Of a stretch of 64,000 nt of DNA, positions 21,902 to 33,300 are shown piece by piece (within the stretch, counting starts at the first letter, position 1; each line of letters opens with the position of its first letter). A program made the position numbers and the translations under genes. This stretch comes from Arachnopeziza araneosa (taxonomy: Eukaryota; Ascomycota; Leotiomycetes; Helotiales; Arachnopezizaceae): the NCBI GenBank assembly GCA_003988855.1, contig QYAI01000081.1, positions 124,001 to 188,000 on the forward strand. Direction: 5' to 3'. Under the pieces are notes generated by a model. That model was not told the DNA's origin. It made no database searches and saw only the letters and a list, made by a program, of their open reading frames with translations.

Positions 21902-21909
21902 CATATAAG
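21902..21909 (+). promoter_or_regulatory. Probable TATA box of the Tubby-like gene
   Basis: CATATAAG lies 64 nt before the ATG at 21966, with a pyrimidine-rich stretch upstream. Position suits a core promoter with a short leader. Confidence 0.45.
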
Positions 21910-21965
21910 GTGTTGCAGCTTCACGTCCCTGACAGCAAACCCTTGTTCTGTATCAGTTTGCTCCG

Positions 21966-22631
21966 ATGGCCACCAACGGCAACGGCATAGCTCCAGCAGG
22001 CACTGCTGGTCCAACAATACCCAGCTGGCGCACCTTCCTACTCTCGAAATCAGGCCTCTCGAACATAGGTCTCCATGAAACAGAATCAAAGACAAGCTAC
22101 CTAGTCTACACATCTCTGTACAGCCCTTCTAAGAAGGACATTATTCTACACAATGGGACTTCTTCTTCCGGTGAGGTAGTAGGCGACGTAGATCTCAAGA
22201 ACTTCGGCGGGCATTACAGCGTCGAGTTAATCGATCACCAGCATCCGTTCTCGCTAGAAGAGCTAGATCGCGTGAAAGGATGGTCGAGCAAACATCGATT
22301 TCACTATGGGCCTGCTGGTCCCAAGCGAAGTTTTGTCTGGAGGCATCGGGGTGAACGTACTGTGGAGAATAGGGATGATTTGGAATTGGTGGAGGACTTT
22401 GAAGAGTATGAGGAGGCGGAAGACGAGGATGAAGAGTCGGCAGGACTTGTGCTAGCCGAGTATGTAAAAGGGGGTCTTGGCAATCTGAAAGGGAAAGGAA
22501 AGGGAACTTTGAGGATTAGGCAGCGGCAGGAGGGCCTAAATGATGGGAAACAGGATGATAGAGACCATTGGGAACTAATGGTCATCCTGACGTCGATGGC
22601 TTTGATTGTTAGTCGGAGGAGAGAGCAGTAA
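21966..22631 (+). CDS. Tubby C-terminal-like (LURP1-like) domain protein, unknown function
   Basis: Single exon, 221 aa. After a flexible Gly/Ala/Pro start, the segment IPSWRTFLLSKSGLSNIGLHETESKTSYLVYTSLYSPSKKDIILHNG and the following HYSVELIDHQHPFSLEELDRVKGWSSKHRFHYGPAGPKRSFVWR (split here only for description) show the strand-rich pattern of small fungal Tubby-C/LURP1-like proteins, including the closing KRSFVWRH strand. An acidic linker (EDFEEYEEAEDEDEES) is followed by LVLAEYVKGG and a basic Gly/Lys patch, then a hydrophobic C-terminal strand or helix (HWELMVILTSMALIVSRRREQ). Such domains can bind phosphoinositides in Tubby, but that role is not shown for this fungal branch. The assignment rests on pattern only. 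The ATG follows a TATA box at a normal distance. Confidence 0.78.
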   Translation: MATNGNGIAPAGTAGPTIPSWRTFLLSKSGLSNIGLHETESKTSYLVYTSLYSPSKKDIILHNGTSSSGEVVGDVDLKNFGGHYSVELIDHQHPFSLEELDRVKGWSSKHRFHYGPAGPKRSFVWRHRGERTVENRDDLELVEDFEEYEEAEDEDEESAGLVLAEYVKGGLGNLKGKGKGTLRIRQRQEGLNDGKQDDRDHWELMVILTSMALIVSRRREQ

Positions 22632-24348
22632 GTCGTTGATGAACGGTCTGACTATTTCTTATTCTTAATTTTATCCGAGTCTGCATCAAAATACCGAAAA
22701 GGGGATCAAATATTTATATCTTGGCATCTTGTTTTGGATTTTAAGTAGAAGGAGCTGCCTGGCGGGTTCACAAAATATCTCGTCAAACCATGTTGACACA
22801 TCGAATTAAAGAGTAAACAGTTAATTTAAAACCTTTATTTATGCTTAAACTCATCTATCAGAAGATACTACTTGTCGTAATGAGCACCAATCTGGCAACA
22901 AGCTCATTTCAGGAGATTAGCTGGGGACTTCACAACGATAATGGTAGAAAGCTCAGGCATAAGAGTTTCTATAGCCAGAAGACTGTTAACACTACTCCGT
23001 CACCAAATTCATAAATCCTATAAGCTTGCCTTGATTCTAGTTTTAACTTTTACTACGGCAGACTTGAGCAAAGTGAATTTGGAAGAAAATCCATGCGACG
23101 AATATTGAGAAGCGATGGCGACGTGGCACCAGCGTGAGGAATAAATGTAGCTAAAACTTCCAATGGGGCATGGGTGAGTTACGATCAGTTCCACATGCTG
23201 TGTACTGCCTATCAACTTTTGACCTGTCAGATTATCCCAATTTTCATAGGAAGGCTAGTCTCTTTTAAAGAAAATTGTCCGCACTTAATTACACAGCAGA
23301 CTGGTTGTCTCCACATGGTAGTTCTGCCACTTCATCAGATTGATTTTATGTTACCTTTACGAATTAGTTTGAAGAACGTCATTCGTGCTCAGGAAACATA
23401 TCAAGGGAGTAGCAAAGTGCTTAAGAAATATGCTCAGCTGCGGGGTCATCATGCGTTGAAGTAGCACCTGCGTAAAAGCCACTACAATCGTTGTCGAACC
23501 ACAGCGAAGGTAGCAAGGAGAGAATGCTCGAATGTGAACCCTTAGATCCACTCTTCGCATCTCCGATCGAAAAACAGATGCCACCAGCCTAGATTCGCCT
23601 TGCCGTTTGCCAAATTAATGTGTTTATCTTGGTAAGCTATGAAAAAGAGGCTGGAGAGGGCAATTGCGACGGAACTTCCGAGACATCTCCTGCGCCGAAG
23701 CACAACAAAACAAGAACTTCATAGAGAGATCAAACGGAAAGAAACTGCTGTCACTAAACAGAATCTGGAGCGCAATCTTCAAACCATTTCAAAGTCTTAA
23801 TATCGTTAGATGATCCCTTGACCACTCTGCTTAGGAAGTCGACGATGAAATAACTGTAAGAAAGAAGGCTCGGAGTTTTAGAGGGAGGATTTGGAATTGT
23901 GGATGCATCGTCCACACCATTCGCACGGCATGGGTTCTGATGGCCCAATTACTGCTGCCCTTGGCAGCGGATGCTGATGCTCCCCACCCGCCATCCTGCA
24001 GTCACTGGGGGTCTTTGGGAAACTGCCTTTGGCCATGGAGCGCTGTACCATTTCGGACAACCTGACAGACACATTTGACGTGTCAAATTGTAGAGGCGGA
24101 TCAAGTAGGTCCAATCCGTTTGGTAGATCCAATATGCAAAAAGTGATGAGAGGGAGTCCGAATGAAGCTAGTCCTTCCTCCAAAATCCATCAACTTCAAA
24201 TTTGACACACAGATTCTCAGGGATATGTTATCTTATTATCCCATTGTCTCTCTACCCCTCCAGGGAGTTGACATATCCAATTAACTTTCAGGTAGGATTG
24301 CGCCGTATATTGAAGCTGCAGCTTCCCGGACGTCTAGATACTGAAGCC
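22632..24348. other. Intergenic region
   Basis: 1.7 kb of AT-rich sequence between two plus-strand genes. A 53-codon charged open frame at 23639-23800 is reported as a finding and not called as a gene. No repeat or RNA gene recognised. Confidence 0.5.
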
Positions 24349-26095
24349 ATGTCATCACAAGACTCTGCAGCTGGTTCAACAAGAGAAGCTACAGGATTCA
24401 ATAACTCAATAACAGTTACCGCAGCAACGACTGCTGCTCCACCTCCTGCTCCACCTGCTGCTGTAGTACGTATGGATCAATGCAAATATCAAGGGAGAAG
24501 ACATTGATCCCCAGTCTAGACTCTTCCGCAAGACGATAACACGGTGGCGGCTCCTTCGGTCCCCACACCAACTGTGGTATGTATGGAGCATTATCAGAGT
24601 CCAGAAGCCACTGACAATCAGCCAAGGCTCCCCTAGAATACGATGAAGCAGATCCTACCTTGGGGGATGATGAAGGGAGTGCAGTCCACTATGGGTCGGT
24701 CTCATCAAGTATATACAAGTATCGAGTAGAGAATGGTAGAACTTATCATGCTGTTTGAACACCCATCGAACGATTCATGCTTATTCTCTAACACAAATTG
24801 CTACTTTTAGTACTCAGAAGGAAGTAAGCCAATTGAATTCCAGGTTTCATGCCCATCTATTAACCTTAAAAAGAGTATTTTGTACCAAACGATAAGGTCA
24901 GTTCCAATTTCTCAGAAGGAGATCGGTAACTAATGAACCTCTTTGTTTTGAGAAAGAGCAAGATAGGTACGTCTAATGCTTGCTATCTTACAATCCTCAG
25001 ATTAACACTGTAAAAGAATGGATCTAGTATACCACGCTATCTTAAGGATGTTTGATGGGAAGGCATTCTTCGCACCAATAGAGCATCCTCAAAGAGTAAT
25101 CGACATGGGAACAGGAACCGGTTGGTGCAAAACATATAGTTATGAGGCTTGATTAACGATTTCCACAGGGGTATGGGCATTGGACGTTGGAGATCAATAT
25201 ACCGAAGCACATGGTAAGTCCGAGAAATGAATTGATATCGCATACCAACTAATGTGATCTTCAGTTGTTGGTATTGACTTGAGTCCTATACAGCCAAGAT
25301 GGTAGGCACCTTTTCGAAATTCAATTCATGTTACTTATATAGCACAGGGTAGCACCAAATGTCGAGGTATAGATTAGAGTTTCCAAAATCAGAGAAAACT
25401 TTGTAACCATCATCTAGTTCCGGATAGATGACCTCGAGCACCCTTGGGTCTTCGAAACACCCATTGATCTAGTCCATTCGCGTCTTTGTTCTGGCAACGC
25501 TATCCGTAACTGGCCCAAATACCTATCCGAAGCCTATCAGTGTCTCGCGCCTGGAGGTTGGATAGAAGCCCAAGAATTTGATCTACTACCATTGTCGGAC
25601 GATGACTCGTTTCCTGCCGACTCAGCAATCCTGAAATGGCACAAACTTTTCCATGAAGGCATGTTGATAGCTGGTTGCAACATGCATTGTTCAGCAGCGG
25701 AAATCAAGAATCATATGACCGACGCTGGATTGGTACATGTTCAGACTGTCGAGTTGAAGCTTCCCATGAGTCCCTGGGGTCAAGAGAAGAATGCGAAAGA
25801 GGCAGGTGGCTTAGCGATGTTGAGTATGATGGAAGATTTGAGCGGAATGAGTTTGGCAGTATTTACGCGGTTGCTCGGCTGGGATACACTTGAACTGGAG
25901 GTGTTCTTGGCGCAAGTGAGAAAAGAATGGAAAAGTACAGAAATCCATGGTTATTGGCCTTTGTCAGTTTTTCCCCCGAGTTGAGAATGAAGTGCTGACA
26001 GTAACAGATTTGCGGTATTTGGACAGAAGCCTCAGGAGAAGAAAATGAGTGCGGAGGAAGATGAAGAAACGCCAGAGGGTTACATACTGGCATAA
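24349..26095 (+). CDS. LaeA/UMTA-like SAM-dependent methyltransferase, 12 exons
   Basis: Exons 24349-24465, 24520-24576, 24627-24752, 24811-24823, 24874-24896, 24953-24966, 25017-25120, 25169-25213, 25265-25301, 25348-25366, 25418-25962 and 26008-26095 give 395 aa. All eleven introns are 45-58 nt. The model restores the family sequence through every junction: VSSSIYKYRVENGRTYHAY, FVPNDKKEQDRMDLVYHAIL, then SAM motif I VIDMGTGTGVWALDVGDQY, VVGIDLSPIQPRWVAPNVEF, RIDDLEHPW, HSRLCSGNAIRNWPKYLSEA, and CLAPGGWIEAQEFD. A Pro/Ala-rich N-terminal tail precedes the domain. The fold is that of LaeA-like and UMTA methyltransferases; LaeA governs secondary metabolism, but most paralogues have unknown substrates, and this one is a paralogue by inference. 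The weakest junctions are the GTTTGA donor at 24753 and the first two introns. Confidence 0.87.
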
Positions 26096-26459
26096 ATCGT
26101 AGCAATATGAGGAAGTCATCCAAATCAATGAGTAAAATATCAAGTAAACATAAATTTTTTAATGACTTTGGGTGCTTGAGATATTCTCGTAGATGTTGCA
26201 GCTTGAATGTAAGAAGCCTTGACGCAAGAATATGACTGGCTGCCCACTACCTTTTATATGATAACATTTATGGATTCTTTTTTTTTGAAGCTCCAATATG
26301 GAAACCGCATAAGTATATTGAAAAGTGACATACATAAGTGGAGCGAGAGAGGGTTTCAACAAACGCAAAGGCGGTAGCCTGATTAGGAGATTTTCTGCCA
26401 ATGCCCGACGCCATTTCAATCTCAACTGGAAATAGCTTTCGTCGAAAACAAGTTCCAGA
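26096..26459. other. Intergenic region
   Basis: 364 bp between the methyltransferase and the Wbp11-like gene, both on the plus strand. AT-rich at the start; no gene seen. Confidence 0.55.
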
Positions 26460-27404
26460 ATGCCGAAAGAAAAATCTGTTAATCCGGCGCAGGCCCAGAG
26501 AAAGGCCGAGAAGGCTAAAGCCATCAAGAAAGGTATGCCACGAGAAGTTCTCCCCCCACCGCCTCAAAACTGACCAACCCCTCCAGGTAAAGCAGAGGCC
26601 GCATCAAGACGCAACGAAAAGCTCGCGCGACGCAATCCGGACCGTCTTCAAAAACAACTTGACGAGCTAAAAGCTGTTGAAACCAGCGGTGGCAAGCTTA
26701 CTAGCCATGAGAAAAGCTTATTAGAAGGCCTCGAAAAGGATTTGAAAGCAGTACGAAAGGCGAGGGACACACTCGGAGACGCCGCTCCTAAGTTTGGGTT
26801 TGGCCAAAGGCGGGATGGAGAAAATAGAGGGCCTGGAGGTGGTGTGCTAGGAAAGCGGAGGAGAGATGAGAATGAGAGCAGTGAGGAGGATATCCCGGAG
26901 GATGTCAAGAGGATACCCATGCCACGAGACACGCCGCCGCCTATACCGAAGGAAGTGCTTGATAAATGGTATCAAAAACGGAGAGAGAGAATGGGTCTGA
27001 ACAGTAACCATGGTGGGAGAGGAACGAATGCAAATATGACGCCATTAGGAGATATTGAACGTAAAGTTGGACGTCCTGATGGCACGGGAGATCGCGAACT
27101 TGTTGCTACTGCGAAGGTGGAGGCAAAGACTACGTACGAAGCGAAGCCTGTCATTAGAGATCTGAGGAAAGAGGCTGTGAGCTTTGTCCCTGCTGCCGTA
27201 AGGGCTAAGCTGGAGAAGTCAAAAGGTGTAGGAGGGTTAGCAGAGCCAGAAGAAATGGACCAGCTTGAAAAAGCGGGATATTTGGCCACGAAACGCGCCG
27301 AGGAAGGGAATGGCATGAGAGTTGAGGATGAGGATCAAAATTATTTGTCACAGCAAAGCTCAAGGAGAGTAATGATGGAAGAAGTTGAGGATGAAGATGG
27401 TTGA
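26460..27404 (+). CDS. Wbp11-like pre-mRNA splicing protein
   Basis: Exons 26460-26532 and 26587-27404 give 296 aa; the 54-nt intron falls in the codon for Gly of KKGKAEAASRR. The N-terminus MPKEKSVNPAQAQRKAEKAKAIKKGK, then NEKLARRNPDRLQKQLDELKAVE, is the characteristic Wbp11 domain (WW-domain-binding protein 11). Later features are acidic SSEEDIPEDVKRIPMP, the Pro-rich DTPPPIPKEVLDKWYQKRRER that could bind WW domains, and the conserved AVSFVPAAVRAKLEK motif towards the C-terminus. Members associate with the spliceosome and PQBP1/PP1 in animals (known); in fungi the role is inferred. The protein ends in an acidic tail. It is convergent with the Zn2Cys6 regulator. Confidence 0.9.
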
Positions 27405-27995
27405 GAAATAGGTTTGGGTAAATGAATAAATACTAAATTACCTACGAAAATCGGAACTTGAAACATGGCTTAACATGAAGGACAATTGAATTCCAAGATC
27501 TCATTATCCAAAACTGTGAGAATTAGAAGAAGAAGAAGAAGACGGATTTACTTGCTGACTGTATCAATAACAAACGTTTAGTCTGGGCCAAATTCATATC
27601 CTAGGTTTTATCAAGTTTAATTCCGGTGACAACGACGTAGTTTAGCTATGAGCTCCTTTAAGTTCATTTTAACAGTATGAGAACATGTTGGTATAATAAT
27701 CACGTGCCACGCATGAGAGCCTAGTTAGTCAGGCAGCCAGAACCCCATAAGGGTTCTCCAGCTGCCTCCATCCTTCTTTCTAATACAAGCCAATCCAGTA
27801 TCCAGGGTAAACCGGCCAATATGAATAACCTAGGTTTATCGTGAACCGACAGAACATAACAATAGAGAATTTGTTCTTTCAAGCGGCTCAAGGGCCTGAA
27901 TTTCACTATGTGTGCCTTTGTGACAACTAAATACAAATACCAGAACCCCTCCTGTTTCGATAAATCCATTTATGCTGATTTATTCTTGGTGATTA
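27405..27995. other. Convergent 3' spacer
   Basis: 591 bp between the Wbp11-like gene (+) and the Zn2Cys6 factor (-). AT-rich with an AGA run (27521-27541). No supported gene. Confidence 0.55.
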
Positions 27996-30287
27996 TCATT
28001 GCTGCAGATTATTATCGCTCATAAGTTCTAACCAATAAGTATCATTCATGTCAAAAAAGTCAATATCCATGTTGAAATCAACTCCTGTATTGGTGTTTGC
28101 AGTCTGCTCTGAGGTGCTTGCATTTGGCTCCGGAGCAATTTTAGATACATACCATGCCTTCACCTTCCCTATGCCACGCGAACACATTGTAGGCATCGAG
28201 TTTATGGATTTAACTGACGGCTTGTAACGATCCAAAGAGGCACCGACATCTTGAAATCTCCTGATAAACTCATCCATGTATGTGCTGACATTTACTGTCT
28301 GTCTGACGTGGTCAAGATCCCAGCCGGGTTCATCAATCATGGAAAGTTTCAAGAGAGTTGACAGGGTATGGCCCAGGTGGGAAAGATTAAGTGTGGTAAT
28401 TGTAGCGTAAAATTGGAGTGGTTGAGCGAGGAAGTGCTCTGTTGCCTGTTGACAAGCTACGAGACATGCATATAGCATATCAAGACGTCGAGAATTGGAT
28501 GACTCGAATGGTACCGCTGGAAATAGGGTCTTTTGAAGACTGGGTTCGTAAAGAAAGACTCTTGCCGTATTGTAGTGAAGAATCATAAAAACTATGGGTC
28601 AATTAGCCAAGGTTCGAGGTTGCTTGACAATGACTGACAATTGCCCTTGATACTGGATGGAAGAGACAGCCAGTAGTTCTCAAAATCCGCTTGTACAGAC
28701 TTTACATGCATCCACATAGGAGCTTTGATCTCTCCGAGTGATTCTTTGCCAGGGAGACTGTGGTAGAATGCTTCCACCTTACTTTGTAGCTTAACAATTG
28801 AAACAAGCAGCAGGTCGTTCTCTTCAAGTGGTCCAGTCAAAATCATTTCGCAGCAATAGCCTATATAGGACGAGTACGTTGGGAAAACATCAATCTTCCT
28901 AACGCAGAGAGAGTATCTACTAAGCAATTAGACGACCATCATTAATAGAGTCGCAAACCTACACAGAGGCCACGAGATAACAGACGAGAAGTACTCTCCG
29001 TTCTTCGACCGTTCTTTTCTCCGATAAACCGTTTTCTGGCACTTCTTTAACCATAGATTCTGAAAGGAGATCTCCAGGTTCATCATTCTCAGGTGCTTTT
29101 TTCGGTAGTCCCAAATCATATAGCATAGCGACAGCCAGAGAGAAATCGGCATGTGACTTCTTAGATGGAAATAACCGTGTGTAGTGATAAGCCCTATGAT
29201 TGTATTAGTAAAATCTTGCTTACTTGACCAGTATTATAATGGATTCAATAGGCGACGATATTTGAATTCAAAGTAGGGTTCAGAGATCCAGTCACGCTTC
29301 ATTAGTGCCAAATTGTGCACTTATATATTTTAGGATGATTAAAAATATGAAACAATGCTCTAGAAGTCGGAAGTTAGGCGGCATAAGATTCCAAACTCAC
29401 CAAGCATTGTGGATCAAAAGACTCTGTAGCTTATCTATACTCTTTTCGCCTCTTAACAGCATTCCTCGAGATATCTCTAAGAGAATGTTCTCCGCAATCT
29501 CCAATTGACGATCTTTATCCTCAAACATACCTACCATAGAGCATGTACGGTAGAGCCATGGCCTTTGGTTTTGCAGATCATACGAGGACATGCCCCGTGG
29601 GATGAAGCTAAACGGCAACTGGGGATCAAACTGGCTTCTATATACCTCGAATGGCCTCTCCGAAATGGTGACTTCATGGAAGGATTCCTGACTGATTAAG
29701 TTTCCGTCTTGAATGTTTTTGGGTTCAGTTGCCAAAGGATGTGCGACGTGTAGAGTTGTGCTTTTGGGTAAAGAAAATGGAGTTTGATTATTCCATGATT
29801 TATTTAAGTTTGAAGAAGAGAGAGTAGTATGGGCTCTTTCGTTCTCAGCTCCTTCGCTGGTGATTTCGGAGGCTAAAGATCTGTTGTCGTTTTGACTCTC
29901 TAAGGACGTGAGATAGTTTTGCTTTGCTACAACTCCTTCTGCGCTAGAAAGGAGAGATACAAGGCTTTCGATACGTTGTTCTAGATGGCCAATATTTCTA
30001 GTAGTACGATAAGCTACATGTTTAAATCCAGTGGAGAAACATACACAGTCCTCCCTGGTGACTTTCTTCCAGTTGTCTTTTTTGGAAGGACAATACATTC
30101 CTTATTCAATCGAGAGCATCTGAGATCATTTAAATACAGATTTCCCGAGTAAATTATCCATGACTAACCTTGAACATTTGGAATTTGGATCAGGACTTAG
30201 AAGAACGCATTTACTTTTTGACTTAAAGCAGTTCTGACAGGCCCTTGGCTTCTGATCTGAAACATCGGTGTTGGAAGAGTGGAGCAT
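27996..30287 (-). CDS. Zn2Cys6 fungal transcription factor
   Basis: Exons 30287-30169, 30119-30045, 29997-29401, 29193-28963, 28919-28639 and 28591-27996 give 632 aa. The DNA-binding cluster is split by intron 1: Cys17, 20, 27 and 38 come from exon 1 and Cys41 and 48 from exon 2, with spacing 2-6-10-2-6, which is a canonical binuclear zinc cluster. A basic linker (KKTTGRKSPGR) and a short coiled coil (HLEQRIESLVSLL) follow. The middle region contains AYHYTRLFPSKKSHADFSLAVAMLYDLG and SVRYSLCVRKID, as in the fungal-specific regulatory domain, and the C-terminal half has FFMILHYNTARVFLYEP and later helices. The protein would be nuclear and bind CGG half-sites as a dimer (family knowledge). Targets are unknown. 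Intron 3 is 207 nt, much longer than the others (43-49 nt). Confidence 0.9.
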
Positions 30288-31101
30288 TCTGAGGCATCAA
30301 TTTTGATAGCACAAGGTCGTGAAGCATCTTAAAATGTGTCCAAAAGCGCGGGTAACAGGATATCTGGACCTTTGAAACACCCTTTACAACCCTGACGCGA
30401 CCATTACCTCGTCTGACAAAGAAGCTGGGGTAAGTAAAGGCGGAGTTTCATGGGGCCGGGACTCCGCTGACTGAAAGATTCAGAAAAGGTAAGTTAAAAT
30501 AATGAGACGCAGCTGGAAATAATTCCTGGTCCTTGTACTTACATGAGTTATCTTGGGAAATAATGAGGTCTGTCATTACTTCGATTCTGTCTTGTAATAT
30601 AAGAAGATAATGCGGTGGCACGTGATATGATAGTTATTAATTCTTCTAAACTCGTACTAGGTAGATGAAGGCATTATCGGCATTACATCTGATAATTTTA
30701 AGACATTTTGAGTCTTCTCATACATTGTAAATAACTTTAGCACACCTAATTCAGACGTTGAGGTGCTCCCTTCACAGTGATGTTCAGCCTATACATTTTC
30801 ATTTTCCAGTTAGCATAAAAGGATGAGACGTCAATTTAACTCGTAGCTATTATTACAACAAAACAGCATGTTCAGCATAGCTTCCTTCTAGACTCCAACA
30901 AAACGAAGAATCGACAAGCTCGAAGCAATGATTGCCAACACAACCCTTAATTGCAAGCACCAAAGTTTCGCATTCATAATACTCCAGGTAACGAAATTTC
31001 TGTGCAACGCTCCCTATAATGCTCCTCTGCACACGCCATCATATACCCTAGTTCAAAGATCGAATTGAAAGGGTATCTTCTACAACTAAGCTCAACACAA
31101 C
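30288..31101. other. Intergenic region
   Basis: 814 AT-rich bp lying upstream of the Zn2Cys6 gene and downstream of the DBF2 gene, both on the minus strand. No coding signal. Confidence 0.55.
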
Positions 31102-33300
31102 TTATAGCATAGTCCCGAATGTACCATCGGTGGCGATAGCTTTTCTTGGACTCGACTTGCCACCATCTTCATTGGCAGGCTTGCGATGTCTAAAAGTGAA
31201 TCCCACAAACAAGCTCTTGCTCATAGGATCCTCTCTATCGGCCATATTCTCCAGAGCAGTCTGTTTATCGTGGACCTCCTTGTATTTAGCCATATCAGCT
31301 TCGTTGCTAAAGTCGTCGAAGTATCCAGCATCGGTTTCAGAGTCCAGCTCAGGAACAAATGGAGCACGTTGAGTGCGAAGAGTTGCCCAGTCGACCTCGG
31401 CGAAGTATTGATGGTCGTACACCTCCTTGATAGAGGAGAAACGCTTTGCTTTAGATGCGATACAGCTAGTTGAAAGTAAGCAATATATGAATAGTCAGAT
31501 TGCACATGCATACCTAGTAATGAAGTTCCAGGTTCGGTTGCTTATAAAGTAGTTTGGATCTTCCCAGACTGGTCTCTTCAATACTTCTCTCCAATGCTTC
31601 AGGTTCTTCCAAGTCTCCTCTACAGTGGCACCTGCAAACGGAGGGAAACCCGTCAAAGCTTCAAAGTGCATACAGCCCAAGCTCCAGTAGTCGACAGAGA
31701 ATTCATACTCATCACCTTTGAGGACTTCTGGGGCCATGTAATCAGGAGAGCCAACAATGGATTTGGCATAATTGACATCTCTGTCTCTCATGGATCGATA
31801 TCCTTCTCGGCGCTCCGCAACTGTACGCTGATCCATCGGCTTTCCAAATGGAACGTAAGTCTCCCCAACTTTCTCAAGCTTCACGCGCATCGACTCAATC
31901 TTGCCAGGAGCAAGCATACCAGCAGCAAGACCAAAGTCAGTTAGCTTTACATGACCTGTAGAATCGATCAGGAAGTTTTCGGGCTTGAGGTCTCGGTGAA
32001 TATATCCAAGCTGGTGAAGTGCGTCAACCGAACAAAACATCTCAGCAATGTAGAACCGGGCATGACGGTTCGCGAGGACACCAGTATTGTTGAGCAATGT
32101 TCTGAAATCTCCTCCGGGGACGTATTCCTATCAATAGATATTAGCTATGAGCTATGAAGTAGTAAAATAATCTAGGCTTGTTTACCATTGCCAGATAAAT
32201 GCTCTTCTCGTCCTGAAAAGAGTAGAGCAACCGAACAAGCCATTCGCTTTTCGCATTTGTCAAGATATCACGCTCCGTAAGAACATGTCTAACTTCGTCC
32301 AGTTTGAATAGTAGCTTCTTGCTCATGACCTTCAACGCACATACTTCACGGGTATCCTTCTTTTGTGCCAAGAAGACTTGCCCATATCCACCTTGACCGA
32401 CTTGTGTAAGAATTTGAAAGTCGCCTTGGCGAAGACGGACACGACGCTTTCGGAGGTTTGCACGTTCTCTACCAACATATTTCTGCCAAACAGGATTGTA
32501 TGTTTCTTCGGGCGTCGCTGGAGGATCTGGAAACTCGGCTTTGAAATGGGTGAGCCTACTCTGACGAGAGCCAACATAGCTTAGCAGATCAAAGTAGTAA
32601 TCCAAGAAGTCTAAAAATATTAGGGCCAATCTTTCTTTCTCTAAATAGACTTACATAGCTGCGTAACATTCGCCAATCGTTTGACATTAGGCTTATGCAA
32701 AATCTCTAGTTCTTCAGCAGTAAGGCCCCTTTGAGTATTGTATTTCTTGGTTGGCGGTGTTTGTATATCTCGAGCCTGGTATAGTTCCTGTCTCGAAATA
32801 GCGGCTTGATTCTGAGCAATTGATTCAAGTCCTTGTCGAGAACTTGGAGGCGTATTTTCCTTCCCTTGCTTTCGTAGAGGGCTACCTGGCGTAGCAGAAG
32901 ACTTGTGTAGAACACTATCATCTGCATTTCCTCCTATAGAATTGCCGAAGTATGATTCATCCACTGCCAGAGCATTGCTCTTGGCTGGGGATAGAGGTGT
33001 TCCCGCTTGAGAACGACCACCTTTAGTTGGGCTCGAAATTGTTGTTGGAGTGAGTTTCATTGAGGTTTCGAAAGCACTTGGTAGTTCATTTGCACCTGGG
33101 GGATTTCGATTTTTGCTAGGGCTGCCATGGGGAGTCGATACAGGTGTGATGAAATTGTTCCGATTAGGGGTATTGGGTCCCTCATTGAAAGATTCATTTT
33201 GGCTTGCCCGTGTAAGGAGCGGCGGAGGTGGCAGCGGTTGAATATCCTCATTTTTGTTTGCCAGAGAGGAGGGGAATAGATTTGTGATAAAACTCGACAT
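31102..33300 (-). CDS. DBF2: DBF2/SidB-type NDR protein kinase of the septation (SIN/MEN) pathway
   Basis: Ser/Thr kinase that, with a Mob1 partner, ends the SIN/MEN cascade controlling septation and conidiation (known for Dbf2, Sid2 and SidB). Exons 33300-32655, 32610-32186, 32127-31514 and 31465-31102 give 682 aa. A disordered N-terminus (about 1-200) is rich in SP/TP sites. The Mob-binding region starts at VTQLYFLDYYFDLLSYVGSRQ, created by the first splice. The kinase domain shows GQGGYGQVFLA, CALKVM (catalytic Lys), YIHRDLKPENF (Asp about 403), KLTDFGLAAGM, an insert of about 60 residues, and SIVGSPDYMAPE with the activation-loop Ser. The C-terminal extension ends with the hydrophobic motif SLFVGFTFRHRK. 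The length and insert fit Dbf2 better than Cot1/Cbk1. The start at 33300 (MSSFITNLFP) is preferred to an upstream in-frame codon. Confidence 0.95.

Larger units (their letters stand above)
19846..21965. other. Intergenic region, AT-rich in places
   Basis: 2.1 kb between the P450 pseudogene (-) and the Tubby-like gene (+). I see no coding signal longer than about 60 codons. It holds a 13-bp tandem repeat at 21570-21604 and the Tubby-like promoter. Confidence 0.55.

Noticed and set aside
24349..25600. Methyltransferase first read as a pseudogene because of many in-frame stops
   Set aside because: Each stop falls inside a 45-58-nt intron with usable splice signals, and the spliced protein is continuous with family motifs.
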